Source of the DNA: Hypericum androsaemum
Taxonomy: Eukaryota > Streptophyta > Magnoliopsida > Malpighiales > Hypericaceae
DNA: 64,000 nucleotides
Direction: 5' to 3'
Assembly: GCA_963995505.1 (NCBI GenBank)
Contig: OZ023192.1
Span: 11,887,001 to 11,951,000 of the forward strand
Made by a program: the position numbers and the translations under genes. This document shows, piece after piece, positions 37,866-49,857 of the stretch. Positions within the stretch are counted from its first letter, which is position 1. The number at the start of each line of letters is the position of its first letter. The notes under the pieces are model-generated. The model ran no database searches, was not told where the DNA came from, and worked only from the letters and a program-made list of their open reading frames with translations.

Positions 37866-38229
37866 CAAATTTTAAAAACACGACCTGGATGTTGACCTGG
37901 AATTTTTTCGTTTCTTGGGTTAATCAATCTGATGGTCGGGTTATGGGTTGGACCACCGATTTCTTAATAAAAATATATTATTAATTATATTTAGTATTAA
38001 AGTATCAAATAATTACAAGTATTTAATTTTTTTTTACTTTTTTGTTTGAACTGCCCGATCTAACAAGATGAACTGACATGTCCGACCAGTTGAACCAGCG
38101 GTCAATGTCAGTGACTAGCGGTCAATGTCAGTGACGAGCGGTTGAGCAACCATGAAGTTTATATGAAAAATGATCCATGTTGGCACTTGTAATGATCCGA
38201 CCGATCATATCACATTTTTCAAAACCTTG
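37866..38229. mobile_element. hAT-like miniature element
   Basis: A 364-bp segment has imperfect inverted ends (CAAATTTTAAAAAC on the left, complement CAAGGTTTTGAAAAATG on the right). It is flanked by TTTGTTAC (37858-37865) and ATTGTTAC (38230-38237), a 7-of-8 match in the hAT size. The interior has repeated GACCAG/CGGTC words such as AGCGGTCAATGTCAGTGAC twice. A related sequence lies at 46391-46795. Confidence 0.5.
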
Positions 38230-38882
38230 ATTGTTACTATAATCTGAAAAATACACACCCCTAAGAAAAGTGAAAAATACACTAAAATTAGTAGCATTTA
38301 ATAAATATTTTTAATTGCTAAAAAGATGCAATTATTATATAAAATAAAAGTTTTATAAAAGTTTATTCATAAAATCGTGAACGAAATTGAAGGCGAGCCT
38401 AACATGGGATTAGAGGTTTCCTCTTTTTCTCAAGAAATGAAGGTGGATGGGATCAGGGAAGCGAATCTGATGTGCTAAGTCCACAAAAGCTGCGCCTAAA
38501 AATGGGTCCAAGTAACTCCGAGTCCAGTCCGCCAATACGCTCATGGTTCGATTGGATGTGATCTCAGACGCACTGATTGCAGCCGGTCTAAGCCACCGTT
38601 CGACAATTTTACTCCGCTCAAATCTGAAATTATTTATTTAGGAATGAGTTATTTAATTAAAAATTTTGTTATATTTTGTTTAAATGAGAAAAGTCGCAGA
38701 GAGTAAAGTTCACTTGATCCGAACGAAGGTAAAATATGTTACAAGTAACTTAACTCGTCTTTTTTTTTGAAAGGTAAATTTTTTACACCACGCCAGAGTT
38801 TGAACCCTGGACCTCCTAGAAATAGTACACTCCTTGTACCGCTAGGTTAAATGCCCTTTGGTAACTTAACTCATCTGCAATA
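38230..38882. other. Intergenic DNA with a tRNA-like stretch
   Basis: No gene is seen. The minus strand at about 38785-38855 reads CCTAGCGGTACAAGGAG followed by GGTCCAGGGTTCAAACTC, resembling tRNA A and B boxes, so it may be a decayed tRNA-derived retroposon. Confidence 0.35.
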
Positions 38883-38896
38883 AGCAAAATGTAAAC

Positions 38897-41388
38897 ATCC
38901 TTTGATTTTATTAAGAGGTCTGAGAGAAATGGGGAAAGTTCGGGCTCCTCTTCCGGTATTAAGAGGTCTGAGAGAAAAGATTTTATTGACATGGACAATC
39001 TGGTTGATCTTCCTCTTCAAGGACAATTGTTTACATGGCGCTTAAGGAAGTCTGCAAGCCGTATTGATAGGTTCCTGGTGTCTTCCTCTTGGTTACAACT
39101 CTTCCCTGATCATATTCAAACGGCACTTCCAAAAGGAAGGTCAGATCACCATCCTTTGATTTTGAATACGAGACAGATTTCAGATGTTTAAATTGTTGGC
39201 TTGAGGATAAAGATTTTGCTAGTCTCTTTAAGGAAGGATGGTTAGAATTGGAAAATGACTCCCAGGGACCAGAAAAGTGGTTTACGTATGATCAAAGAGA
39301 AGCTCAAAAGATGGAATAAAGAACATTTTGGAATGATTGAGGCTAATATAAAAAGGGCAGAGGAAGAAATTCTGAACTTGGACAGAAAAGAAGAGATCTC
39401 TCCTCTTGATGATTCTGAATTAAAGAAAAGGGAAGAATGGGATTATCTTGATGAAACTGTGAGGGCAATGGGCTTCGGGACTAGATGATTGACTTGGATT
39501 CGTGGATGTCTGTCGAGTGCACAAGCTTCTTGTTGGTCAATGGCTCTCCCACCAAACTTTTCTGAATGGAAAGAGGTTTACGACAAGGAGATCCTCTTTC
39601 TCTGTTTCTTTTCTTAATAGCAGCAGAAGGGTTGAGGTCCCTGGTTAAGAGAGCAGCTGATCTTGGGGTGATTAAGGGTATAGAACTTCCTGGAAGTACT
39701 TAGCAAGGAAATCTCTTACAATTTATGGACGACACACTCCTTTTTGCAGAGAATTCTGAGCAGAGTGTTACAAATCTGAAGCATATCGTGGTCGTATTTG
39801 GCCTTGCTTCAGGGTGGCGAGTCAATCTGACCAAAACTTCTGTGATTCCTATTAATGTTCAGAATGCTATCTCACATAGTTATAGAAGAAGATGGTGTTG
39901 CAAGCTTGAAAAGTTCCCTATCCGCTACCTGGATCTTTCTTTGAGAGAAGATATGAGAAAGAAAAGAGGCTAAAAAATAATTATGGATATGGTTGACAAC
40001 AGGTTAAGTTCTTGGAAAGGTCAACTTTTGTCACTTGGTGGGAGATTGACCCTTTTGAAATATGTCATTGCAACTTTACCACTCTTCTACCTCTCGTTAT
40101 TCAAGATTCCAGTTGGTGTTTGTAAATTGATTGAAAAGAAGATGTCCCATTTCTTGTGGTCTGGCTTTGACGAAAGGAATAAGAGAGCTAAAGTGAGATA
40201 GGAATTGGTAACTTTGCCAAAAGAGTTGGGAGGAATGGGCATTGAGAGGTTGATGGACAAAAATAGAGCTTTATTAGGGAAATTTATATGGAATTACTAC
40301 ACTTCAAATGAGTCTAGAGACCATTTCTGGGTGAGCACAGTGAAGAGCTTACACAATCAATTTTCTGAGACTACCCTGTCCAATCCTACATCTGATTTTG
40401 AAGGGGTTGGAGCTAAAGTCGCTTCGGAAGACACTTTGATTGTTCAACTCTTTCATGGAAGTATCAAATTAATGGTGGAAAATGGAGCAAAATTTAAATT
40501 TTAGAATGATTTATGGTTTGGAGAGGAACGTCTTTGTGATAAATTTAGCAATGGAATCCAACTTGGCAATGGGAGTTTTGTTGGAACAGATCTCTTTTCT
40601 AGAGAGCAGGACTGGACGGAGGATTTACTTGATTACTTGCAGACTTCAAATCTGCAGCAACTAAAGAATGATAGCATTGTTTGGCATTCAGAGGAAGATA
40701 CCTCTTTCTCTACAAGAAGCTTGTGTCGAATGCTATCCATGTCCTCAGTTAGCATGACACCAAGAAATGTGCAGATCTCCTAGCTCTAGACAGGTAAGGT
40801 GCCATTAAAGATTGATTGTTTTTTGTGGATTGCCCTTCAAGAGAAATTTTCAACCAAAGATGCCCTTATTCATTTCCGAATGATTCAGCCTTGGGACTGC
40901 CTTTGTCCACTTTGCGAGATTAATGATGAGTCGGGTTCTCATCTCCTTGTTCACTGCCCCTTCTCCTAGCAAATCTGAAACTTCTTCTTGAGAAGGTTGG
41001 GATTTGTATGGTGTTGTAATGCTTCTCTAGTAGACGTCTACTCATCATGGATGAGCATGGTACATGGTGATATGTTGAGGTTAGTGTGGAATGCTCTTTT
41101 GGATCAATTGCATGAGAAATTTGGAGACATCAAAATAAGGTCATTTTCGATGGTGCAAGGCCAGATTTTGATCTCTTGATTAATAACATCCTACGTCAAG
41201 CTAGAGAATGGTTATTTTGGATTAGAGCAACAAATAGCATTTATAATCATTAGCTTTTGCTTTTGATCGAATCGGGTCGGACTAACTTAATATAGCTTTT
41301 CTTGTAATTCTACACTTCTTTAGTCATGCCTTGGTTTTATCTTGTAAATATCAAGTTTGATAATGAAAATTTACTTACTAAAAAAATT
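38897..41388 (+). mobile_element. LINE (non-LTR) retrotransposon, 5'-truncated and decayed
   Basis: Perfect 14-base target duplications AGCAAAATGTAAAC flank the element (38883-38896 and 41389-41402), and it ends in an A-rich tail near 41380. Order of pieces: endonuclease C-terminal part (LPLQGQLFTW, SRIDRFLVS, RSDHHPL), linker (LKRWNKEHFG), reverse transcriptase ([29 protein letters not shown]), thumb (LSSWKGQLLSLGGRLTLLK) and the zinc-binding tail (CPLCEINDESGSHLLVHC). The 5' part and a block between linker and polymerase are missing. Frameshifts and stops are frequent, so it is inactive. Confidence 0.88.
39720..40504 (+). pseudogene. LINE reverse transcriptase remnant
   Basis: The polymerase palm is recognisable by FMDDTLLFAENS, with the two catalytic Asp residues kept, followed by the GWRVNLTKT block. 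Downstream, MDMVDNRLSSWKGQLLSLGG and KMSHFLWSGFDERNK are typical of plant LINE-1 proteins. Stops at 39971-39973, 40199-40201 and 40502-40504 and frame changes break it into short pieces. Part of the finger domain upstream is deleted. Confidence 0.8.
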
Positions 41389-41402
41389 AGCAAAATGTAA
41401 AC

Positions 41403-44400
41403 GAAATTGAGTAGCATCTTAATGAATAAGAAACTCGAAGGTAGAAACACTTTTCCTATGCTGTAATTATTACATTTTTTTAACAAATATTGACTTATAA
41501 AAAAAAACAATGAAATAATTTTTTTAAATAAGTAATGAGAGATAGATGTGAAGCGGATAAAATTTTAAAAATATTTCACATCTCCATTTTGTCATAGATT
41601 TTTTTGAAAAAGTAAATTAGCATGGGACTATTTTTGTCTTCAAAATTTTTGTCGAGTTGGCATGACAAGCAAGACACAAAATAATAATATTTTAATTTCG
41701 GGCAGAGGCAGCTGTGAAATCTCCTTAAAACTTCAGGGACTATTTTGATAAATTTAAAACTACATAATTATATGTGTTAAACTATTAAACTACATGGTAG
41801 TAAAGTAAATTATCCTTTTAGTTTTCCTAGGGTCGTGCCAATGACTATTTTGCGAAAATTTTGAATATAGTTGCCACGTCTCTTTCCAAGACATCAAGTC
41901 TCTCATCGAGGTCCAAAATAGAGTCATTAGATTTATTCTGGATCATTCATATTTTGTAGAACTTGGAATTTCTTCAACTTGTCTTCAAATTCAAAAGTCA
42001 AACTTCTTAACTCTGGAATTGTCTTGCTGCTGTTTAATAATGGAACTCTACCCTCCCATACCCAAAAGTAAGATAAAATAAGAGAAATACGTACGTATTT
42101 GTCATTCCAATAGATTATATGTCGTACTTAAAAAAACTACTCATACTGACAATATTAACCATTGAGTGTGTACATCAACTACTACGAGACTGTAGTTTAA
42201 TGAGATTTCTAGTGTTCAAATTTTGCGAGTACAATTGTAAAACTCAGTAAGTAAAATTTATTTGTCCTCTTTGTAGTCTCATTCTACTCAAAATTGGATC
42301 AAACTCCAATTGGCATTATCATCAAACTCCAATTTTATTCTTGTTGATCATACATTCAGATCTCCTTAGTTCTAAGGCTACTAGTTCAGCGAGTAGGCTC
42401 GATTAGGCCAGTAACATTATTAGTACGATTTTTTTTTCTATGATGAAGAAAATGAAACGATAACCGGCAAATATGGTCAAAAATTATATGCTACTGCTTG
42501 CCAGAAAATTTTGAAATTCAGTAGGTAGCTGGCAAGTTCGCACCTTACAATATGATTAGGCAGAGTGCCTAATGTTTCTCCAGACAAGAACAATTTAAAT
42601 GTTACAGAGTCGGTCTACAACTTGCATGCCACATCTCAAGCAGAGACATAAGAGAGAAAAATAATAATTACATATTTGTGTGCACCCGACATATTTACAC
42701 ATAATTTGGAAAAAATAAATAGCATCTAAGATCAAAAGTTAAATGAGTTATTCTACTTTAACAAAGAGGTATGCACATTCATGCGAAAAAGAGGTATGTG
42801 TATTAGAATGCAACGATTTTAAATATTTGTTATGAGAGTTTTATCACTATTCAAAAGACTTATTCGGTTCGAACTTAAGTTAGTAGACCCAACAGATTTG
42901 GATAGGTGGTGTCAACCAAAATAATATAGAATTTGAAAAAAAGGGCACATCTCTGGTATAATAATTGCATCTTCATGGCCGTAAAAATAATTATGCTTAG
43001 AATCTGAAATTTTGAAAACATCCTATGCATGAGAGTATATCATATTATTGACAGATAATGATATATTTTTGTCTGACAAAATGATACAAAACTTAATTGC
43101 TACTGTAGGGGCATTTCCCTACATGCACATCACCTGTGAAAGATCACGATTTATTTTGATGCATTTTGGGATGAACCCACATGGCACCAACAAATACTAA
43201 CACACAATTTTGATGAAGTTGTTTTCAAATTTGGATTATTAAAAATATAAATACTTGTTAAATTTTTTTTTCATATTTTAATAATTTTACCTATTTCGAA
43301 ATAGAATTAGTCAGTTTACTCATTGCCCGAATACTAGGCAAGACTAACAAAAAAAAAGGCATGAACTAATTAATTAATAAACCAAAATTAATTTTTCTTG
43401 AGAAATATTTTTTCCCTAAATGCTGCAAAATACCCAACATCTTGCTGGATTTCCCATGTTAAATAAATGACTGTCAACTTGGTGTCTTAATATAATCTAT
43501 CATTGGTTATTAATTATCTCCATAAACCTTCCCGTAGATCCTGATGCGGGTGACAAATGCCTTATCACCCCCACTGACACCCATAAACCAAATTATGAGC
43601 CCTTAATTAGATCCAGTATTAAATGAAAATATTTTATCAGCAGCTCCGAATTTGAGAATTATGGCAGTGTTATTATTCGATACTTTTTTCTTATTGTTAT
43701 TTTTCTTATTGAATTTTACCGTGATAAAGTTTTGACGTAGTCAAGCAACTGCAACTTGGTTTGCAGAGAAAACTTTTGCCTTTACTTAAAAATCTTTGAA
43801 TTTGACCACCAAACATGTCGCATATTAGTTTTATCTTAACGAAATATTTTCTTTGAGTTAACTAGGAATGCAATTATGTTTAAACTAGGTAGCAATAGGC
43901 TTATCATCTTTTGTGATATAAGTGAATTCAAATCTGAATTAATCAATCCGGTGAAGTATTAGGTGATTTAAAAAACTCCAAATTTGAAATAAGACATGCA
44001 TGTTACTATTACCAATTGGAGTGTGATTCACCAAAGAGACGATCCTTGGTGTCTTAAAATATCTTTAAAATGTGTCAGTTTTATAGAGACAACACTGTTC
44101 CATCGTCACATGTGCTCTTCCCCTCAAATGTCTTATTCGAATTAATCAATTTTTTATTTTAATCCAACAGCATAAATTATAAAATATTCTAAATATTTAG
44201 GAAGTTCAGAATTCAAATATAATATTATCACAGTATAAAATTTACCTTTTAAAAAATTTCTATTTTTTTTATAGCCCAAGTGATCCACTATATACACATA
44301 ACACCTAATCCTTCTCTCCCTATATCTGAGTCTCAAAAGTCAAGTTCTACTAGAAATCCCATATACAAACAGAAACCAACAACAACTCCTGAAAAAAATA

Positions 44401-44437
44401 AACAACAACTTGATCTCAATTGAAACGGACTTCAAAT
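41403..44437. other. Gene-free region upstream of the armadillo gene
   Basis: About 3 kb of AT-rich DNA with no coding match, RNA gene or clear element boundary. The last 150 bases hold the probable promoter and leader of the armadillo gene; TATACACATA near 44291 is a possible TATA box. Confidence 0.45.
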
Positions 44438-45879
44438 ATGTCTCAATCCTCTCCAAATTCCACATCCCATATTTGGTTAGTCTCCTACATGAAGCTAAAC
44501 CTCTTTAAACGTGTAAGGAGGCTTCTCCTGTCCAATAAGAGCAAGCAAAGACCAAGAACAACCATGGAAGTGGTAGTAGAATTAGAAGATCAAGACCATG
44601 TTAAGGAGGAGGATAGCTCCTTGGTGTTGCAAAGGTCAGTGAAGAGGCTCCACTTTGGGAGGTGGGAAGAGAAGGAAATGGCAGCCATGGATATTGGGTG
44701 GCTAGCTAGGAAAGATGCTAGGGCAAGAAAGTTAATGGGTGAGCTTGGAGTTATTCCTGCTTTGGTGGGGATGGTGGCTGCCGATGATCCGGTGGCCGGC
44801 CGGGACCGGATGGTGGCTGTCAAGGCCTTGATTGACCTTGCCAATGGATCATACAAGTAAGTTTGTTTTTAGTTACACTTGGTCAATTTTATAATACTTG
44901 CAACGTCAGTTAAGTTGGATGCTAATTATGATTAGGTGCATATGTATGTGTTCAAAGCAGATCTTGTTGCTCTTTAGGCTTGGCTCAGGGTGAGTTGGGT
45001 ATATTAGACTCAGAGTTTAAGATGAATTCAAATATCGGAAAAGTTACAAATTTTGACTTCGAAAAATGAATGGCGTCAAAACGCGCAACCTACATCCGGC
45101 CGTCTCGGCAAGAGCTAGGTCCCATTGTAAAACATGGGACGTGAGCCCGTGCAGTTGTCGATCTAGAAACGAGTAGATATTGTTTTGTGAGCAGTATGTG
45201 ATCAAAATCGGTTTGGAGTTCGAATTCTATATATATTAATATTTATCATGAAAACAAATTTATCTAGAGCAAACGTAAGAAGTTCAAGTAATGAAGGTAC
45301 CCATTGAGAATTGGTAGTGGGTGAAATAATTTTGGGAGACGTACAAATAAATGGTCCATTTGTGGAATTAATACATTTTTGGATAAATTTTCAACATAAA
45401 CAGAACGTTCAATTGTCTCATGTAATGTCTAAATGTTAATTTTCTCCTATGCCTAATTTTTTTGTTGTGGTTAAATAATAGTTAAAAAATTCATTTGGTC
45501 TCCAAAGACTCGATAGCTTGTCGTGGTCTATTTTGAGCACCGTAGAGGAGGGCGTCACTAACTTGCAAAGTCATCAGAATTTGTAATTGCCTTCTTGTCT
45601 TGAAGTAAAAAAGAACAAAGACCTTTATAAAGATAGTGGGATTGTGATGATTTTTTTCCATGAAATTCTGTAGGTGGGGTTGGTTTTTTGGCATCTTAAT
45701 ACTTGGATGTCCCGGAATAGGGAATAAAAAGAAAGCAGGGCCATAAAATTTCTATTTGATGCCACTTGTACCAAGTGATTCGATCAACTCACATATATTA
45801 TTTTAGGTCTCAAATTCGAATTTAAAATATTCCGTCTTATAATTAAGTATGACTTCGACAAATATTTCCTTTTTTCATG

Positions 45880-45946
<67 letters not shown>

Positions 45947-48584
45947 CTCAAAAGAAAAAATATATATAACGTGATATTCCAGACCACGTGGTTGATGATC
46001 AACTTGATTTTTTTTACAAGAGATAATCAACTTGATTTGATGCTTTATTTGACGGAAGGAAATCTGTCTAAATTAAGCTTCTTGAAGAGTGTTTTTGTTT
46101 TGTCAAGTAAAGTAGACTTCTTCATTTTCATTTTTCCTTTAATTTCTTCCTAATAGAAAAATTGATAACCACGAACTTTTCTCTCAAGTAAATGGTTTGT
46201 CTACTCTACAGTTAGGCAACGCCATTAAATTTGACTTTCTTTAAGTTGTCGGCTTGATGTAAAACGCAATAATAGGCTGCAGTAACCCTCGACTTTGAAG
46301 AGCTCTTGCCTTTCCAAAGTATTACTACTGATTCTTCACATCGCTTATTACGAACTTATTACTATATGTATAAACTGATCTACAAATTTTCAAGGTCTTA
46401 AAAAATTAGCCCGACCACCGGTTCGACCGGTCAGACAACAACACGGGTCATTTTTGCACATAAATCTAGATGTTGGTTCAACTAATGGTCAACGATGTTG
46501 ATCTTAGTTCAACTGGTCGGACCGATCGTTTACCTAGTTGGACAGATTGGTTAGGACAAAAAGCAAAAAAAAAACTAATTTTTTGGACAAGATATATTTT
46601 TGGAGTTTATTGGATTTAAAATAATTAAAATATAATTTTAATACTTGTAATTATAGATTTTGTAACAAAATTATAATATATTTATAATTAATTGACATTT
46701 TTGTGTTAAATATAATTAATAAAACTTCTAATTCGATCGTTAACCTAACTTGGTCGGACCAAATAAATCAAAAAATGTGGAAAATCTTAGTCGTCCTCCG
46801 CTTATTTTATAAACATTGCAAATTTTCGTTCATAGTGGACCCGTTTTGGCACTTGCCATATTTGACTTTGAAGGAATAAAGAAGGCAGGGTAGTCACATG
46901 GTAGGTATTGGCTGATATGTCAGTAATTAGGACCCCTGTATCACCCCATTATATATTTTCCCACTCAATTATATTTATTTATTTTCGCAGTTACACTCAC
47001 ATCGTTGGGTTGGAAAATAATTCATGATATGGGCAACCATTCTTTTTTTAAGGATATAATGTACTAGACCATCCGTGCACTTGAGGGTATTTCTTCTATA
47101 ATCTCTTTGCAATTTAATGTGTCTCATTACCAATTTTATCATGTTAAGTTCACAATCTTAACCTTCCATTTTTAACATGAGATTCTCTAACGAACTTCAG
47201 CTTGATTAGTGTAATTGAGATTAAAATAAGAATTATCGGATCAATTAGGAACCCTTAATCGGTCGCAAGGATCTAGGAAGAGACGGCAATATTAATGGAA
47301 CCGCCTCTGTTGTACAAATAAAAATACATTGAGATTACATATTTCAAGAATATGCAAGAGTTGGTGCAACCGATCAGATTCCCCATGATCTCATTGGCAA
47401 TTTAATAAAGGTTAGTTTGATCTGGGTTTGACCTCCAGCTTTCAACCCAGATCTGAATCTAGGAATCTTGTTGACTTTTATCTGGCATAAAAATTATTTG
47501 GTCTGCAACTTGTTTATAATTTAATTGGAACACCTAAAAGACGTCACCAGCTTAATAATTTTATCCAGTATCTTCCTTGCTTCTAGATTAGTATCTATAA
47601 ATTATCTTGATGAACTCTTGTTGAGGCCTGACTCGAATAGTAAAGGGGCCGAGATTCAAGATTATATCCAATAATTCGAACTCGAGATTATATCAAGTTT
47701 ATTGACATTGCAATGATGTTTTCTTCAGGAACAAGGAACTCATGCTAGAGGCAGGAATTCTTTCGAAGGTACCAAGAAATATAGACATTTTGGAGGAATC
47801 AACAAGGACAGAATTTGCAGAATTAGTTCTACAACTTTCATGCCTTGCAAATACTCAGTCCCCTTTAAATTCATTAGAAATATTTCCATTTCTGGTTGGA
47901 GTTCTAGGATCAAGCTCAAGCCTCCTAGCAAAGGAGTCATGTCTAGGTGCTCTATACAACTTATCCGCCGTGCTCGAAAACACGGGGACTCTGGTCTCGA
48001 ACGGTGTAATTCCGTCTCTTTTGAGGCTTGTACAAGTTAAGGAACTCTCGGAGAAGGCACTAGCAACATTAGGCCATCTGGTGGTTACCTTGATGGGGAA
48101 GAAAGCGATGGAGAACAGTTCGGTCGTGCCCGAGAGCTTGATCGAGGTGCTGACATGGGACGATAAGCCCAAATGCCAGGAACTGTCGGCCTATATTTTG
48201 ATGATCCTCGCGCACCAGAGCTCGGCTCAGCGCAACAAGATGGCGAGCTCGAGAATCGTTCCCGTGCTCATTGAACTCGCATTGCTCGGAAGCCCGCTAG
48301 CCCAGAAGAGAGCAATGAAGTTGCTGGAGTGGTTTAAAGAAGACGGGCAGTCCCGGATGGGACCGCACTCGGGTCCACAAACTAGGAGGGTGTCGATGGG
48401 ATCGCCGATCAGCGACCGGGAAGGACGGGAAGGGAGGAGGATGATGAAGAGTTTGGTGAAGCAGAGCTTGCATAAGAATCTGGAAATGATAACACAGAGA
48501 GCTAAAGTTGCAGCTGCTTCAGGGGAGCCCTCCAAGTTTAAGACATTGGTCATTAGTACAAGTTCTAAGAGCTTGCCTTATTAA
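44438..48584 (+). CDS. Armadillo-repeat protein (U-box-like, no U-box)
   Basis: Two exons, 44438-44856 and 47729-48584, splice within a Lys codon (AA|G) to a 424-residue protein. From residue 85 onwards a series of helical armadillo-type repeats is visible: [86 protein letters not shown] and [17 protein letters not shown]. The C-terminus is basic and serine-rich ([20 protein letters not shown]). Armadillo arrays bind partner proteins. Relatives include plant U-box E3 ligases of the PUB type, but no U-box domain is present here, so the biochemical role is unknown. The intron is 2872 bp and holds a TA microsatellite and a possible mobile element. No lesion is visible. Confidence 0.85.
45885..45942. 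repeat. TA microsatellite in the armadillo-gene intron
   Basis: About 29 consecutive TA dinucleotides. The length is likely polymorphic and may be imprecise in the assembly. Confidence 0.9.
46391..46795. mobile_element. Possible miniature element in the armadillo-gene intron
   Basis: The left edge CAAGGTCTTAAAAAATTAG and right edge GTGGAAAATCTTAG are partly complementary and resemble the ends of the hAT-like element at 37866. The interior shares GGTTCGACCGGT-type words with that element. No matching target duplication was found. Confidence 0.35.
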
Positions 48585-48999
48585 GAAGAGATTGTGTCCA
48601 GAGATCCATCATCCATGGACATTCTTATACCTCTTTTTTGGGTTCCGTGTAAAGGCAATCTTTTAAGAGTTTACAGGAAAGAAGATTGTTACTTCTTGTG
48701 GCAGGAATTCTTTCCCTTGATCTATTGTATCTTGTAGCAATTGTAAATGATGGGAATTTTCATTTCAGAATTTCTTTATATGAAAATTCAAATAGTTTAT
48801 TTGAACATTTTCATTCATTCAGCTTAATGAGCCGTCAATATCCTCCAATTCGAATTGGTACAATATTCGGTTCACCGTCAGCTTGCGGGAGGGTGATTTT
48901 TTTTTAATAAGTAGAAGTTATATTAATATTAAAAATTACATCAAGGAATCAACCATATAAAGGGAAGTTACGTACAACTACAATCCTTTACATATTTAA

Positions 49000-49833
49000 T
49001 GTTAGTGTTACTTGGTTTTTAAACCAAGTGACACAATTGAGATGTTTGGTGTTACTTGGTTTCAAACCAAGAGACACAAATGGTTAATCAATTTAAAAGG
49101 ATAGATGAAAATAAAAGGGAAGAACTCATGCGACTCTCCATGTAGGAACACTTGTATCCTTTCATGGTTCACTTGGTGACTCTTCAAATTAGGAGAGAAC
49201 ATGTCCTTTGGAAATAGATGAACATGGCTCTTGGAACTTGCTTCTTTGTGCCTTTTAGTACTCTATAAATAGAGTAGGAATCCTGCCCTTCCGAGATCTT
49301 TTTCCTAATCATTTTCTCTCATTCTTTCCATTCATCATACAAAACATCCTATTAGTTTTAGAGGGGATGTTCTAAGTATTGCCATTTTAGAACATCCAAT
49401 TCTTGAGTTAATCTTAGGAGTAGATTTGCTATAAACCCATTGGCAACAATAGTGGGGGCAAATATTACTTTAAGGACAGTGGACTCAATCCACGTCTCAA
49501 GAAATTCGTCCAAAAGAAGAAGTACCAAAGTCGAAGAAAGATCCAGCAGCAATATTCAACTTTGAAGAGCATTTTGGGCACTTTACAGACAGAATCTGAA
49601 GAAAATATAGAGAGACATTGTTGTAGATCTTTCTTTCATCTTTCCGTGGACACCAAGATCACATTAATTGAAGTTCGGACGAGAAAGATACAGCCAGAAT
49701 ACCAAAGGGTGTACAACTGCCACATCAAACAACTTGATTTCGGGCTTTATTTTTTAAACTTGTCCTATTTCGATTTCTTCTTGGTTTCAAGCACATTTGT
49801 TTCAACCATTGGTCTATACCTTCGTCATCAACA
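49000..49833 (+). repeat. 5' LTR of Copia element
   Basis: 834 bp with TGTT and AACA ends and a TATA box CTATAAATAG (about 49262-49271). The early part holds two copies of a GTGTTACTTGGTTT/ACCAAG palindrome-like word (about 49006 and 49053). The last 342 bp match the 3' copy with few differences. Confidence 0.85.
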
Positions 49834-49857
49834 ATCTTAAAGTAATATTTGGCCAAG

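Noticed and set aside
41580..41830. Possible further Mutator-like end (GGATAATTTACTTTAC on the minus strand)
   Set aside because: Only one end-like sequence was seen; no inverted partner or target duplication could be found.
45784..46002. 72-codon minus-strand frame with a Tyr-Ile repeat
   Set aside because: It is a translation of the TA microsatellite.
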